Below, piece after piece: positions 11,498-22,913 of a stretch of 64,000 bases of DNA (positions are counted from its first letter, which is position 1; each line of letters begins with the position of its first letter). The notes beneath the pieces are model-generated. The model was not told where the DNA came from. It made no database searches and saw only the letters and a program-made list of their open reading frames with translations. This DNA comes from Stromatinia cepivora (taxonomy: Eukaryota > Ascomycota > Leotiomycetes > Helotiales > Sclerotiniaceae), in NCBI GenBank assembly GCA_014898415.1, contig RCTD01000005.1, positions 2,232,001 to 2,296,000 of the forward strand. The letters run 5' to 3'. The position numbers and the translations under genes are program-made.

Positions 11498-12660
11498 GAA
11501 GGTTGATTGCAGAGTGCCATCCAACGGTTTTTTATCTGATATTATTTTTGTTTCACCCTTTTTTTTTTGGTGGTGGATCAGTAGATCATCTTATATTTGC
11601 ACACTAGATGAGCCGTCGCCCCCAAGGTACCTAGGTATCTACTCTCCGTTTTTCGGAGAATATTCCTCCGCCTTTGCTTGGAGTGTGGGGGTCTAGAGTA
11701 GAAGATGGATGGATGCAGCTGCAACTTCCAACATCCTTCCAACATCTAAATATCTAATATCCCCCAACCACCAACTTCGTCCATTAGTACCCATACTGTA
11801 CTTACATTTTATTTTCCCGGTAGATAAATAAATAAACACTACAACGATCTTTCGATTGTGTCATTACACCCCGCTAAAATCCCATCCCTACATGTATCCC
11901 CGCACACTACTTCTAGGGCTGTAGATCCCCCGGATCTCCCGGATGTCACGACACATCCATCCCAAGGGTACCCCCATCTCTCTTTAATCCTTCATGTCAA
12001 CTCAAAACAAGTTGAAGTGCCTTGATACTATATACTATGTAATGACAGTTCCATTCTGCAGTAATGCTTTATGATTATCTAGAGCTAAAGTGGGTATTGA
12101 TGGAAAGACATTCCTCTCTGAATACATGATGTTTATTTAGTTGGGACTCAAGGGTCGAGTTTGCATTATCTCACTTATAATCACCATCCGCTTCACAATC
12201 TATACACTTCAAAATCTTCTAATTCATCAGATCCAGAATCCTTGATTTCCGTGGTAATATATACTATATACAACTCTTACCTTCATTTCAATCCCAGCAA
12301 ATAACCCAAATCTCAATGACCAAACCGTGAGATTTTTGCACTCGATACAAATTAAATCCCATATATAATCAATTCCCTTTACATTCTCATCAAATACCAT
12401 CTACAGTACTCACAAATAGAATCAGAGTAGCTTTCAAAACTTCGTACTCCTCGAATTGCAGTTCCGTTCGTTCTATCAATTTCAGCAACTACCATACATC
12501 AAATAACACTCCCTGGTTCCTTATGTCCATGAACTATAAAAATGATGAAAAGAAACTCCATTATAAAGACTAATTGAACTTCAAATCTACAATCATGACG
12601 CCCTGTCTATCTATCCATTTGCAGCCTGCTTCAAGTATTCTCTGTGAGTTCAAAGTCTGT

Positions 12661-12697
12661 CCATTCATTCATTCATTCATTCATTCATTCATTCATT
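12661..12697. repeat. (CATT)n microsatellite
   Basis: Nine copies of CATT/ATTC. Confidence 0.95.
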
Positions 12698-13045
12698 TAC
12701 CCTCATCATTTGCCCATTTATCCATCTATTCATCTCCAATCTCCTTCATCCCCAACCCCCCTCATTATCACTTCAACACCACTTTCCCCCATCAATCATT
12801 CCATCTCTATCTCTATCTCCATTCAACCTCTTCCATCCCCTCCCATATCACAAACACAAAACATCAAAACACAATAATCATCACCCAAACCTATAAGTAA
12901 AATAACAATTACCACACCTCAAGATCCGCATCTACACACATAAAACTATATATACATTTCTCTCAACAGAGAACTCTCAAATCTATATCATAAATTCAAA
13001 ATAAACTAGATCAACAAAGGAATTATGAATATTATATCTTGAAAT

Positions 13046-13079
13046 TGTTATAGTTATAGTTATAGTTATAGTTATAGTT
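13046..13079. repeat. (TTATAG)n repeat
   Basis: About five to six copies of the hexamer GTTATA. Confidence 0.9.
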
Positions 13080-13370
13080 GGTTTATTAGTAGTTTTTATA
13101 AAAGGATTTTTTATTTATTTGTTCTTGTGATATATTTGATGTGTGTTTTTATTTTAATTTGAAGTTGGAGTTTGAAGTTTAGATAAATGTGACTGGAAGA
13201 AACTAGTCGTTAGGTAGGTAGATAGTTGAAAGAAATTTGAATAGAAGACAGTCTAAAGACATAATTTTGATCTTCCATGGATGTAGATATCAGAGGCCTG
13301 AAGGGCCGCAAGAAGTGTATTTAACGTTTGAGGTATGGAAATGGAAAACCCATTTACATCATGCATTCAC

Positions 13371-13372
<2 letters not shown>

Positions 13373-13414
<42 letters not shown>
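13373..13414. repeat. (ATC)n trinucleotide microsatellite
   Basis: About 14 copies of CAT/ATC. It produces spurious poly-His, poly-Ile and poly-Ser frames. Confidence 0.95.
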
Positions 13415-13417
<3 letters not shown>

Positions 13418-14850
13418 CAATTACCACCTCCGCATAAACTCCATTCCCCTCATGATTCTACTCTTACAATCACCATCACATCATATAGAACTCATATCTC
13501 CGCTTCAGCACCAATCTCTTCCTATAATCGTTCTTCACCCTTGATATAAACTCTCATATATTTTAAATCTCATAGTATACTAATAACCCAATCATATCTT
13601 AATCCACCCATCCATTCCAAAATGAAGACTATAGCTAAGAAGTTGAAATCGAAAAACTACCTAATTACTTTTATTATATTCTTTAGAATTTAATACCTAG
13701 GTATATAATATTCTATTCATCTTCATCTATATTAACCCTCTTCTTATTCCTCCTCCTCAAGCTCTCAATTCGATAACACATCTACCATCACATCCGTCCC
13801 ATTCCCACCGTCCACGATCCATCCCAACTCACCTCCTCATTTCCATCAACATCTACCAAAGCCTCCCATCATACAAGACCCACAACCCAACAACCCACAA
13901 GCAATTCCAAATCAAGAGAAGCACAACCGCACGCGCAACCCCCCACAAACCCCAAACATCTATACCAGCACATTTTCAAGATGATGCGAACCCTCACGAA
14001 GAGAAATATATATGCGCACCCCAATCATGGACGCTTCACCTTCACCATCCTCCCAGGCGGAAATCCTATATGTGATCTCTCGCATCAGAATTCATTCATC
14101 ATTTCCTACACCTTATCTTATACTCCTGCTCCCGAATTCGATAATCCCAAACTGGCAAGCCATCTTTTATTTATACCTATACATGCACCACCGTTCGATC
14201 GATTCTGTACCCCATACCCTATTCCTCATATTACCCGAAACCTATCTGTCCCCCTATACCCTCCCCACGTTCCTCATCCTCCGATTCTCCCAATCTATCC
14301 CATTCTCCCCCATTCAGTCCAGTCCAAAACCAGTCAACGACAATGAAATGATAATCAGCATAAATAGCATCACCGAGTAATCATCTACCGATTCCCTTAC
14401 AATCACCCCAATCTTCCAACCTGCTCTTTCAGATTTCTTCAAATTTGTATTTCTCTCTGCATGCATCAACACTGGCTAGTACATACACAGTACATAAATA
14501 CCCATCTTTGATGCCCTCCCATAATGTGTATGTATATAAAATTATGAATATCAGATCTCTCATTCAGATCTTCCTTTTTATTCTTCCCCCCCACCCCCAC
14601 TTTTCCCAATTCATCTACTAGCCTCCCATCAATATCTCATTCCCCATTCATTGTTCCATCTCCTCGCTATCAAAGTATACGCCATTCCACCCTTTCGATA
14701 CTTCATCTATCGAACCCCCTTCTGCCTCCTTCCCTAATCATCCAACTTAAACTATACTTTCCTCTTTTCTCATCCCATACCATACATGTAAGCTAAAAAT
14801 CACAATCACAATCACAACCCCAATCCAAATACAATTTCTCTCACCCTATG

Positions 14851-15000
14851 TCCTATCAAACTATCAAACTATCAAACTATCAAACTATCAAACTATCAAA
14901 CTATCAAACTATCAAACTATCAAACTATCAAACTATCAAACTATCAAACTATCAAACTATCAAACTATCAAACTATCAAACTATCAAACTATCAAACTAT
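14851..15000. repeat. 8-mer tandem array (CTATCAAA)n
   Basis: About 18 nearly perfect tandem copies of an 8-bp unit. There are no spacers, so this is not a CRISPR-type array. Confidence 0.95.
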
Positions 15001-15163
15001 TCAACCAACCATCCAACTACTCCATCCAACCCACTACTCAACCACCAAACCATATCTCAAAATCTCAAAATCCCAAATCTAACCTCGATCCCATACCAAA
15101 CTTTTCCTTCCCTCCTCTTTTCTTTTCTCATTTCCATTTCCATTTCACCCTCATTCCATTACA

Positions 15164-15236
15164 ACCTCACAACCTCACAACCTCACAACCTCACAACCTC
15201 ACAACCTCACAACCTCACAACCTCACAACCTCACAA
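15164..15236. repeat. 8-mer tandem array (ACAACCTC)n
   Basis: Nine tandem copies of an 8-bp unit, only 160 bp after another 8-mer array with a different unit. Confidence 0.95.
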
Positions 15237-16491
15237 CCACAATATCCTCTCCCAACATTCCATCCAAGAACCAACAATACAATAATTACATTCGATATAT
15301 TCAAGCACAGACACGCATACACTATGTACACCAGCCAATAGCCAACATACCAGTTAATATATAAAGAAAGTAAGAAAGTGGAAGAGAAGGAAGGTACTTA
15401 GGTACAGATAGGAGGTATTAGTATAATAAATACAATAAGTATAGTAAGTATACCTCCCAAATATGCCTGTCTACCCATGTACACATTCTCCTCTTTTAAT
15501 TCGATTTTATATTTTATTTGGTGTTATTTTCATATATACATATACACACAACATCACATCTTCAAAACACAAAGACACACGCATCAATAACTGAATAACA
15601 TTCCTATTTTATTTTACTTCATTTCATATCACACTGTTCAACCCTCAACCCATCACCCTAAGCATGCACGCGCACACACCCTAAAGCAAAGCATAAAAAA
15701 AGAAAGACAAACGACGGTCAACGACGGTCTTTCCCCACCAAATCCTCCCCCACAATCTTGAATCATTCATCCACACACACCCACATTCATCCCCAATCTA
15801 GACCTAAGCCCCCTACCCAGGTGTGCTCAAGTCCAAACCAAGTCCAACCCTTTCCTTTTCGTATCTTATCAATCATTCCATCGCCCGTTCAACTTTGTAT
15901 CTTATCTCTTATGATTGTACTTTTTTTATCTACCTCCGTCAATAAAGTAACTCCCCATCCGTGCCTCTCAGCCGCTTTCTTTAAAAAGAATTCCATGTGA
16001 TTAGATTCGTATATGTGAGCTGAACTCTTTATTGGTTCATGACATCACTAAAAATAAGATAGAGAAAATTTTTTCGCTTTTGTTTTGCTTTGCAAAGTCG
16101 CCAAAAATATGAAATCTATCTTGTAAGATGAAAACCACAGGAATAATGGCTCCACATCGTCAAAGGTATTGTTGTAGGTATTTACCGGGTTGCCAGTTCG
16201 TAAAAGGGTAGGAAATGAATATCGTGTGCAAAAAATGCTTTTTTTTTAAATTGGGAGGACATGTCAAGAGAAACACGGGAAAAGACCAAAGCGCCGAAAA
16301 TAAGCAATCCGTGATGTTTGATAAAATGCTGTTCGAATTTCGCATGCCGAGAAAACGAGCGGACGACCCAGGATCAATTGATGATTATGTCCAAACTACA
16401 AATGAAAGACGAGATACGATGAACCGTTGTAAAGCAATGATCGATAGTTCATCGAGGCCTATCGAACAGTGGCATCCCTTTATAAAGGAAC

Positions 16492-17697
16492 CTACGCAAC
16501 AGGAGCTGCAACAGGAGCAATTGGAGCACCTTCCATAGGGTTAACTATGCCGGCAGCACCCTCTCCATCAACATTGAGACCCTTTGATGGGCAATCACGG
16601 GCAACGTGACCCTCGGTTCCGCATGTGTAACAAATTTTTCCAGCCTTGTTAACACCACCATTAGGGCTACTGCAGTCACGGGAAGTGTGTCCAATCTTTC
16701 CGCATGCATAGCACTTCACAGCTGAAGCCTGGCAATCACGGGCAAAGTGATTTGGGCCACCACACTATCAGGAGTTAGCTTGAGGTAATCAAGGCATCGA
16801 ACCGAAGTATTGCCGACGTAACATGCCACCGGAGAACTCGGGACACAGCGACACAAATTTTTGAGAAGACGACTCCTTACCTTATAACAAGTAGCTGGGC
16901 GAGGTCCGCCAGCAAATCCACCGCGAGGGGCAAATCCACCACCAAATCCACCACGAGGAGCGCCAAGCCCACGAGGAGCACCTGGCATTCCACTGTTTGG
17001 GTTTGGGCAAGCTCTAGCCAAATGTCCAGGCATACCACAATTGTAGCATCGACCGGTGGTTCCAGCTCCGCTAATACGCAAAGTTGGGCAGTCGGCTTGA
17101 ACATGTCCTAAACCTTGGCAGTGATAACACTGCTTAGCCTCGGTAGTTCTTGGCAATGGGCAACCATTAGATTCGTGTCCTACAACATATTAGTATGACA
17201 ATAAGTTGTGCTTTATTTCTAAAAGCTTACCAGGTTGCTTGCCTAATGATCAAAATATTAGTATCAATGATTATCGAGGGTTTCCTAATAGTGTACTCAC
17301 AATTGTAGCAAAGTCTTTCAGCAGAAGCGCAAACTTCAGCATAGTGACCAACGTTTCCGCACCTAAAAATACCAATGTTAGTGTTACCATTTGAAACAAG
17401 AATGTTGCACAACACCAAAGAAGTGCTGAGTTCCGTGACATGATGCTTTGAAGACAAGCTCCAAAGCTACGCATCTCACAATATCTGAAGAAGTGGAGGC
17501 ACTTACTTGTAGCAAGCACGACGAGATAGTGAAGACATGGCTACTAATTTATGTGTCTGTTGTGATCCATCATCAGCACGGCAAGTAACAAATGCGCCAT
17601 CTTCCGTTTCCCATTCTTTAACAATCTTCTTGCATCGATGCGGTGGCTCATCTGCTCGATCTGCTCTTAACCATTCCTCAACTGTTGTGGTCGGCAT
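16492..17697 (-). CDS. Seven-knuckle CCHC zinc-finger protein (Gis2/Byr3/CNBP type)
   Basis: Five exons are used from the conserved start: 17538-17507, 17362-17301, 17242-17231 (a 12-nt microexon), 17179-16881 and 16764-16492. All phases agree, and the product is 225 residues beginning MSSLSRRACYKC. It has seven CX2CX4HX4C knuckles (CYKCG, CYNCK, CYHCQ, CYNCG, CYKCG, CYACG, CYTCG). An RGG-like glycine-rich segment separates knuckles four and five, and the tail is Ala/Pro-rich. The family binds single-stranded nucleic acid and is associated with ribosomes and mRNA translation (family knowledge). An in-frame ATG lies 53 codons upstream at 17697 (MPTTTVEEWLRADRADEPPH), just after a TTACAG acceptor-like site. 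It may be the true first AUG, so the listed span includes this extension. A start at 17538 is better supported by the family. Confidence 0.9.
17231..17242 (-). other. 12-nt coding microexon of the zinc-knuckle gene
   Basis: The exon is flanked by a TCATTAG acceptor and a GTAAGC donor. It supplies KQP of the second knuckle (C-KQP-G-H). Omitting it would remove residues between the first cysteine pair and the histidine. Confidence 0.85.
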
Positions 17698-18689
17698 ATT
17701 GATGACTTTTGCTGTAAGAATATGTGTCGATGAGGTAGATCGGGATAGAAATAAACACCAGAAGAACGTTGCAGTTGCATGACCAGCATCATCAGGCTGC
17801 AGGATGCATAAATTGTACCACGTCGAAGCATAAGAATTGATATGGTGATACTTTGTCGATATGATTTTGATGATTTCGTTCGTTGATATGGTAAGGATTG
17901 TTGTTGTACGTAATATTGAGGATGGAAAGATCGGATGTTCGATAGGTATGAATATCATCAAGCAGATGTGCCACCTCTTCCTTTGAATTTATGCAAGCCC
18001 CAAGACTATTCACCCTGAGAACGTGGGATCGCAGAGTTGGAGAGCCCGGTGCGGACCGGTCTTGTAGCTTGATCTTTTTTTCCCCATTCCCATTTCCCAA
18101 AGATCCATCAATCGAATCAACAAAGCAAAAAAGAGTAAATAAAAGATAAGTAACTCACAGGATTAACTTCCTTTTTTCCCCTTCCTTTCAATTCCCGTTT
18201 CTTTTAAAAAGTATTTCAACCTTTCCTTCAACAACAGCTACGACTTCCGTCTTCCTTCTTCCTCCCGTGGTACAAACGTTTTTTCGCAAACGAGACTGCA
18301 GAATTGTGTGATGTGTTTTGTGGAGGGATTCGGGAAGGCAAAACTTCAAAAAGATGTTCCCTTTGTAACCTGAAAACTCTAGCAAAGCAAAGACCCGAAT
18401 CCAAAAATAGTCTAGTCTTAATTAAGTTTAGCTTTAGCTTGGATTAGTGTGATTAGTACTTGAATTATTTAGCTTAAACGCCCAGTCTGACGGGATTTTA
18501 AGGTGGGATCAGGGCAAACAAGTGAATTTTGGGTGGACGCTTGTAATGAACTAGTGGGCAGGTGGGAAATTGACACATTTGATACGTCGGTTACTTTTGA
18601 AATGGGGACATTTAATTTTTTTGTATCCGATTTACGGTACGGTGCGGCAATGTAGGTATACGATACGAAAGGATATTAGGTAAGGTATG

Positions 18690-18812
18690 GTATCAAGTAT
18701 CAAGTATCAAGTATCAAGTATCAAGTATCAAGTATCAAGTATCAAGTATCAAGTATCAAGTATCAAGTATCAAGTATCAAGTATCAAGTATCAAGTATCA
18801 AGTATCAAGTAT
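18690..18812. repeat. 7-mer tandem array (AAGTATC)n
   Basis: About 17 perfect copies of a 7-bp unit. Confidence 0.95.
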
Positions 18813-19549
18813 GGTCAATTTTGAACTTATTTTAATAAAGTATCTTATGGAATCTAATCATCCATTCCAGAAATATTATTAGATCAATGAGGGGAAAAAG
18901 GGATAAAGTTAACAAATTGAAATAAGCGCCTTATCTAGTAAGTATTCATTTTGACTTACTAATCATCAAAAAAGTGATTGTGGTTGATTGATTAATAAAG
19001 GATATCTGTCAAGATAGTAGTGATGGCATTGAAGTGAAGTGAAATGAAGCCTCACACTCGTATCGAATTCGTAAAGAACCTCCACTCGACCACACAAAGA
19101 AATGAGATAAATCTCCAATAGGTAATCAATCATTTATTCTACCCACCAATTGATTTCCTCAAAATGAAGACCTTCACACCACCCTTGTTTGAACAAATCT
19201 CCTACCTTACCTAATCACCCCTTAGGAAAGGGCGGCAAAAGAGAATTGAGGTTGGGGGCGTACCTTACCTAGTCCTTATGCAAAATGCATACATAGCAAA
19301 TGACCCAGCCAATCGATATCCTGTACGGAGTACTTCCACATGCAATGCTACCAACTTTACAATGCGGCTCTTTTGTCTTTAAAAGTAATTTCCCCAATTT
19401 GCGTTGCAAATATTTTATATCTTCCTATTCCTATTCCTATTCCTGTTCACATTCACAATCACATTCCAGAATCTCCAATTCCTCTATTCATTTAATCGAA
19501 TCTCCCTCTCTCTCCTCTTTATCGCTCTCAAACATCGATATTAGATCCA

Positions 19550-19574
19550 AGCCAAGCCAAGCCAAGCCAAGCCA
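19550..19574. repeat. (AAGCC)n pentanucleotide repeat
   Basis: Five copies of AAGCC/AGCCA. Confidence 0.9.
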
Positions 19575-19948
19575 CGATCGCCTTGTTAAGCATCAATCTC
19601 TATCTCATGCCCTCAAAATTCTATAATACTGTACATATATCTTCCCTCCATATTCAATACCCGTGAATATTTCCATCAAATATATACAGCCATGACCAGG
19701 TTTCAAAAGCCATAAGCTACCACAGACAAAAAAGAACCAAAAACTAAAAAAACTCCAAATACTATGCTAAACGCTATCAATATTCCGTAGATATATGCAT
19801 TTAAACGCCCCAATATAAGTGACTCCGTACACCCAAGTCCAAAGCTGTGAAGTCCGGTTCTCTCAGGGCTTCTGAGAGAATTCGAATCAAGTCCATCAAG
19901 GCTCATTCTGCTGATTTGGTTTCAAGCACATTCAGTGAGCATCGTTAC

Positions 19949-21191
19949 TTAAATATGATGAAATTCCGATCGGTCAGCTGGATGTCGAGGAAATGCATCT
20001 TCTCCAGGAACCGTTGAACGTGGTGCTGCCTCAATTACATAATCGATACCATCATCAGACATGTATGATGGGGGCCGATTACCCATCGAAGTTCGTTCTG
20101 ATATTCGAGAAATTGGACGATTTAATGCTGCTTCGTTTCTTTGCCAGAAAATCCTATTTGGATCCACCCTCTGTTTCTACTGTTAGATAATCACGCCAAA
20201 ATTTGACTACAGATTGGAGCTACTTACTACCGACTCGCGCCATAATCCATAAGCTGGAGGTGGAACTTTTGTAGCTTGGCTTTCAATACCTGCCGCTTCC
20301 TCATCTCTTGCCAGAGCTACTCGTATGGGTACTGAGGTTTCTGCATAACCCCCAGGTCCAACCATTGAAGGAAGACGTCGTGGATCTGGTTCTTCCTCCA
20401 CTGGTGGTTTTATGATCATCATGCAGAGGCGAATAAGTGAATGACAAAAAAAGATAGTGACTATCAAAATTATCAAAATTAAGAGAATGTGAAACTCTTG
20501 AGTCTCTTCCTTATTTGATAATGCCAATGCAAGATATATTGCAAGCACGAGAACAAGGAACTGAAATTGCATTAGAGATGTACAAAGGATAAATATAGAA
20601 TATAGCACATACCAACCCAGATATCAAGGAATGCGCTATCTTTTGACGTATCCTTATATTCCGCATCCTTGGCGCACACGTTCTACTACTTCCATGTGTT
20701 CCCCTTGGAGTTTCCCTTCTCCTCCTACCTCTGTCTGCTAAGTCAGCTAGATGCTGCTCAGCAGGATCTATACTAAGAAACCTGCGATCCGATCGTCTTT
20801 GTACGCTAGGTGGCATTGTTGAAATGGGAGAGGAAACTGCAGGAAGCTGCATAGATTGTGAGAGTCTACTAGCCGAACGAGAAGCGACATGCGGTAAAGA
20901 AGCTTCTTCACGTCGAGGTAAAGTTGGCTCAGCAGCGGCAGAGTTTCGGCGTGTCGAACTTTGACTTATAGTAAGGCCCGGAATATGGATTCGAGTCGAT
21001 GGCAGATTGCCAAGGCCAACCAATCGTGGAGCTTTTGAGCTTTCTGGGGAAGGACTCCTGGCTGCAGCGCCTGATCGTCCCGAAAACAATGAATGCAAAT
21101 CCTCTCGAATTTCCTCCAACCTCGATTGACGCCTATCAGATTCAGCCAACGGTGTCTGCCTATGACCATTCTCATTCTGTCGTGGAGGCAT
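19949..21191 (-). CDS. Conserved fungal membrane protein of unknown function
   Basis: Three exons (21191-20613, 20560-20228, 20170-19949) with in-phase 52- and 57-bp introns give 377 residues. I do not know a function. Residues 1-180 are polar, Arg/Ser-rich and probably disordered, with a DRGRRRRE cluster. About residues 187-207 form a first membrane segment (LVLVLAIYLALAL). After a short polar loop (SNKEETQEF) comes a second (HILLILIILIVTIFFCHSLI) running into RLCMMIIKP. The C-terminal third is again soluble and contains a PPSYMSDDG motif of the PY type, which could recruit WW-domain proteins such as Rsp5 (inference). Two membrane passes with both long tails on one side is the likely topology. 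The similarity to conserved Pezizomycotina hypotheticals is from memory. Confidence 0.8.
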
Positions 21192-22913
21192 TATGAATAA
21201 GTACTTCGAATCGTGTCAATAAATTGAGTAGGAGCCGTGTGTCTAGAAGATTGGAACAATGTCTTCTCTTCTTAAGATGATCGAATTGCTTTCGTTTGCG
21301 CGACCCACGATGCCCCCAAGGTATTTTCTTTTCGACGGCGAGAGGTGAGGCCCTGTCAACACGACCTTGTAATGATATAACACGACGACATTAGGTCGAA
21401 TAAAAGGTCGAATTATCGTAGTAGAGAAATTTATCCGTCCGCAGATGCCCGAATCGAAAAGCCAGCAATCGTTCGCAAATCAGTATCCACCACTCTACTG
21501 GATATGCAGGCAGCAGAAGGATTCGGAAAGACTATGGGGAGACTGTGATGTAAAGTAACAAACCCAGATGCACAAAACAAAGCGCAAAGACCAAGAGAGT
21601 GAAGAGTGGAAGAAGAATACGAAACGTCTGAGAGAACTCCTTCGCTCCACGAATTGAGTCTCAAAAGGGCAGAAATTCCTTCGAATTGACCAGTAAAAAG
21701 AGAAGTAAGGGTATGAAGGAACGGAGGGCACAGCTCACGGACTTCAAACTCAGAATACAAATATGCAAGTATAAACAGAATGCAAAAAAGACAGGATAGG
21801 AGAGAAAAAGCTTTGAGCGATGATGCTGATTTCAGTGGACTGTAGTTAATTCCATATCAGTCACTCTATTTTCGTAGGTAAAGAAAGAACGAAAGAATGA
21901 AAGCAAGAACCGAAAACCTTGGTCAATGATCTCTCATGTCTCATAACAGAAGATCATGGGTAAGAAGTGCATAGTACTCCGTAAGTAAGTAAGTTATTCG
22001 ATACAATACCGGAAAATATCTGCGACGAAAACAACAAGTGGTTCTGTATACTTACCTAGCATAAATATCCTGCATATCAAGCTGTTTGATATCTCTCAAT
22101 TGTGGATTACATTTCAAGGATATTACTCGTAGAATTAATTCGTTTGGTCCTCAATTGACTTAGATGAAGTTTGATCTGGGACACATTTAGTTCGAGATGA
22201 AGCCTTCCAAATTTAAGTCTGTTTCAAATGAAGGTTGCGACCCACCAATCAAACTTCTTAAATTTTTATTATATCAGGGGTTTGGAGGACTCGTCTAATT
22301 TGATTAACCGCGCTGATGATGAAAGGTCAAGGCCTTGGAAGTAATGGAATTAACACAATGTCTAGACCAGTGTTTTCGGAAGAAAAGAAAACAAGAGCAC
22401 AGTACATCACACGCCTCACAAATGCATTCACATCTACTCTATAGGGATTTGATACAAGATATGATATGTATGATGAGATCTTTCATGTTTAGTTTGATAT
22501 AATTTTTTACATTTATCTGTTTTCTTACTTCTGCAGAAAAGATCCAGCCAACTAGCTCCATACGAATTCGTAATATGGCTATTTTGATCAGTGATAAATT
22601 GTGTGGCCTGAACCAAATGTATTGATTCGGATTGGTAAGGGTGGTAAATGTATGGATATCCTTCATACATTTGCCTGTGCTTGTGCGTTGAGGTCTTCCA
22701 ACTTTCTCGTATCGATTCCACCATTGCCGTTGATTTAAAACATCTGCAAGGCTTGTCCTGCGCACACTTCCCATTCCCTTAACGCCATACGGACAATTTG
22801 CACAAGTTTTTCGTAAGCTTCCTAGTTCCACGTTTATGAACTCCGAATTTTGTAAGATTGTTTTGTTTGGGTATCATTTTATTGACTTTGACCTCCTCGT
22901 TCTGTGTGTTATC
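21192..22913. other. Intergenic between two minus-strand genes
   Basis: It must hold the promoter of the membrane-protein gene and the 3' flank of the U5 snRNP gene. Minus-strand open frames at 21431-21760 and 22434-22831 show no family character. A TACTCCGTA motif lies at 21975-21983. Confidence 0.5.

Larger units (their letters stand above)
11498..16491. other. Gene-poor region dominated by simple repeats
   Basis: About 5 kb without a convincing gene. Open frames on the plus strand (for example 13981-14380) are Ser/Pro/His/Ile-rich low-complexity readings of C- and T-rich DNA. Repeats are listed separately: CATT (12661), ATAGTT (13046), ATC (13373), an 8-mer array (14851) and another 8-mer array (15164). 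The right end holds the 3' flank of the zinc-knuckle gene. Confidence 0.55.
17698..19948. other. Intergenic, including the zinc-knuckle leader and a 7-mer array
   Basis: The right flank of the zinc-knuckle gene probably holds a spliced 5' leader. No gene is recognised. A 7-mer array (18690-18812), a short AGCCA run (19550-19574) and one TACGGAGTA motif (19324-19332) are present. Confidence 0.55.

Noticed and set aside
14851..15236. Regular short repeats resembling a CRISPR array
   Set aside because: The units are contiguous 8-mers without spacers, and the genome is eukaryotic; these are simple tandem arrays.
16215..16538. 107-codon plus-strand frame
   Set aside because: It overlaps the 3' end of the zinc-knuckle gene on the other strand and shows no domain.
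21431..21760. 109-codon frame on the minus strand upstream of the membrane-protein gene
   Set aside because: No recognisable family, no clear splice join to the gene, and residue use is not clearly coding; possibly the 5' leader.
22434..22831. 96- and 130-codon frames on the minus strand
   Set aside because: They lie directly after the U5 snRNP stop codon and probably represent its 3' untranslated region.
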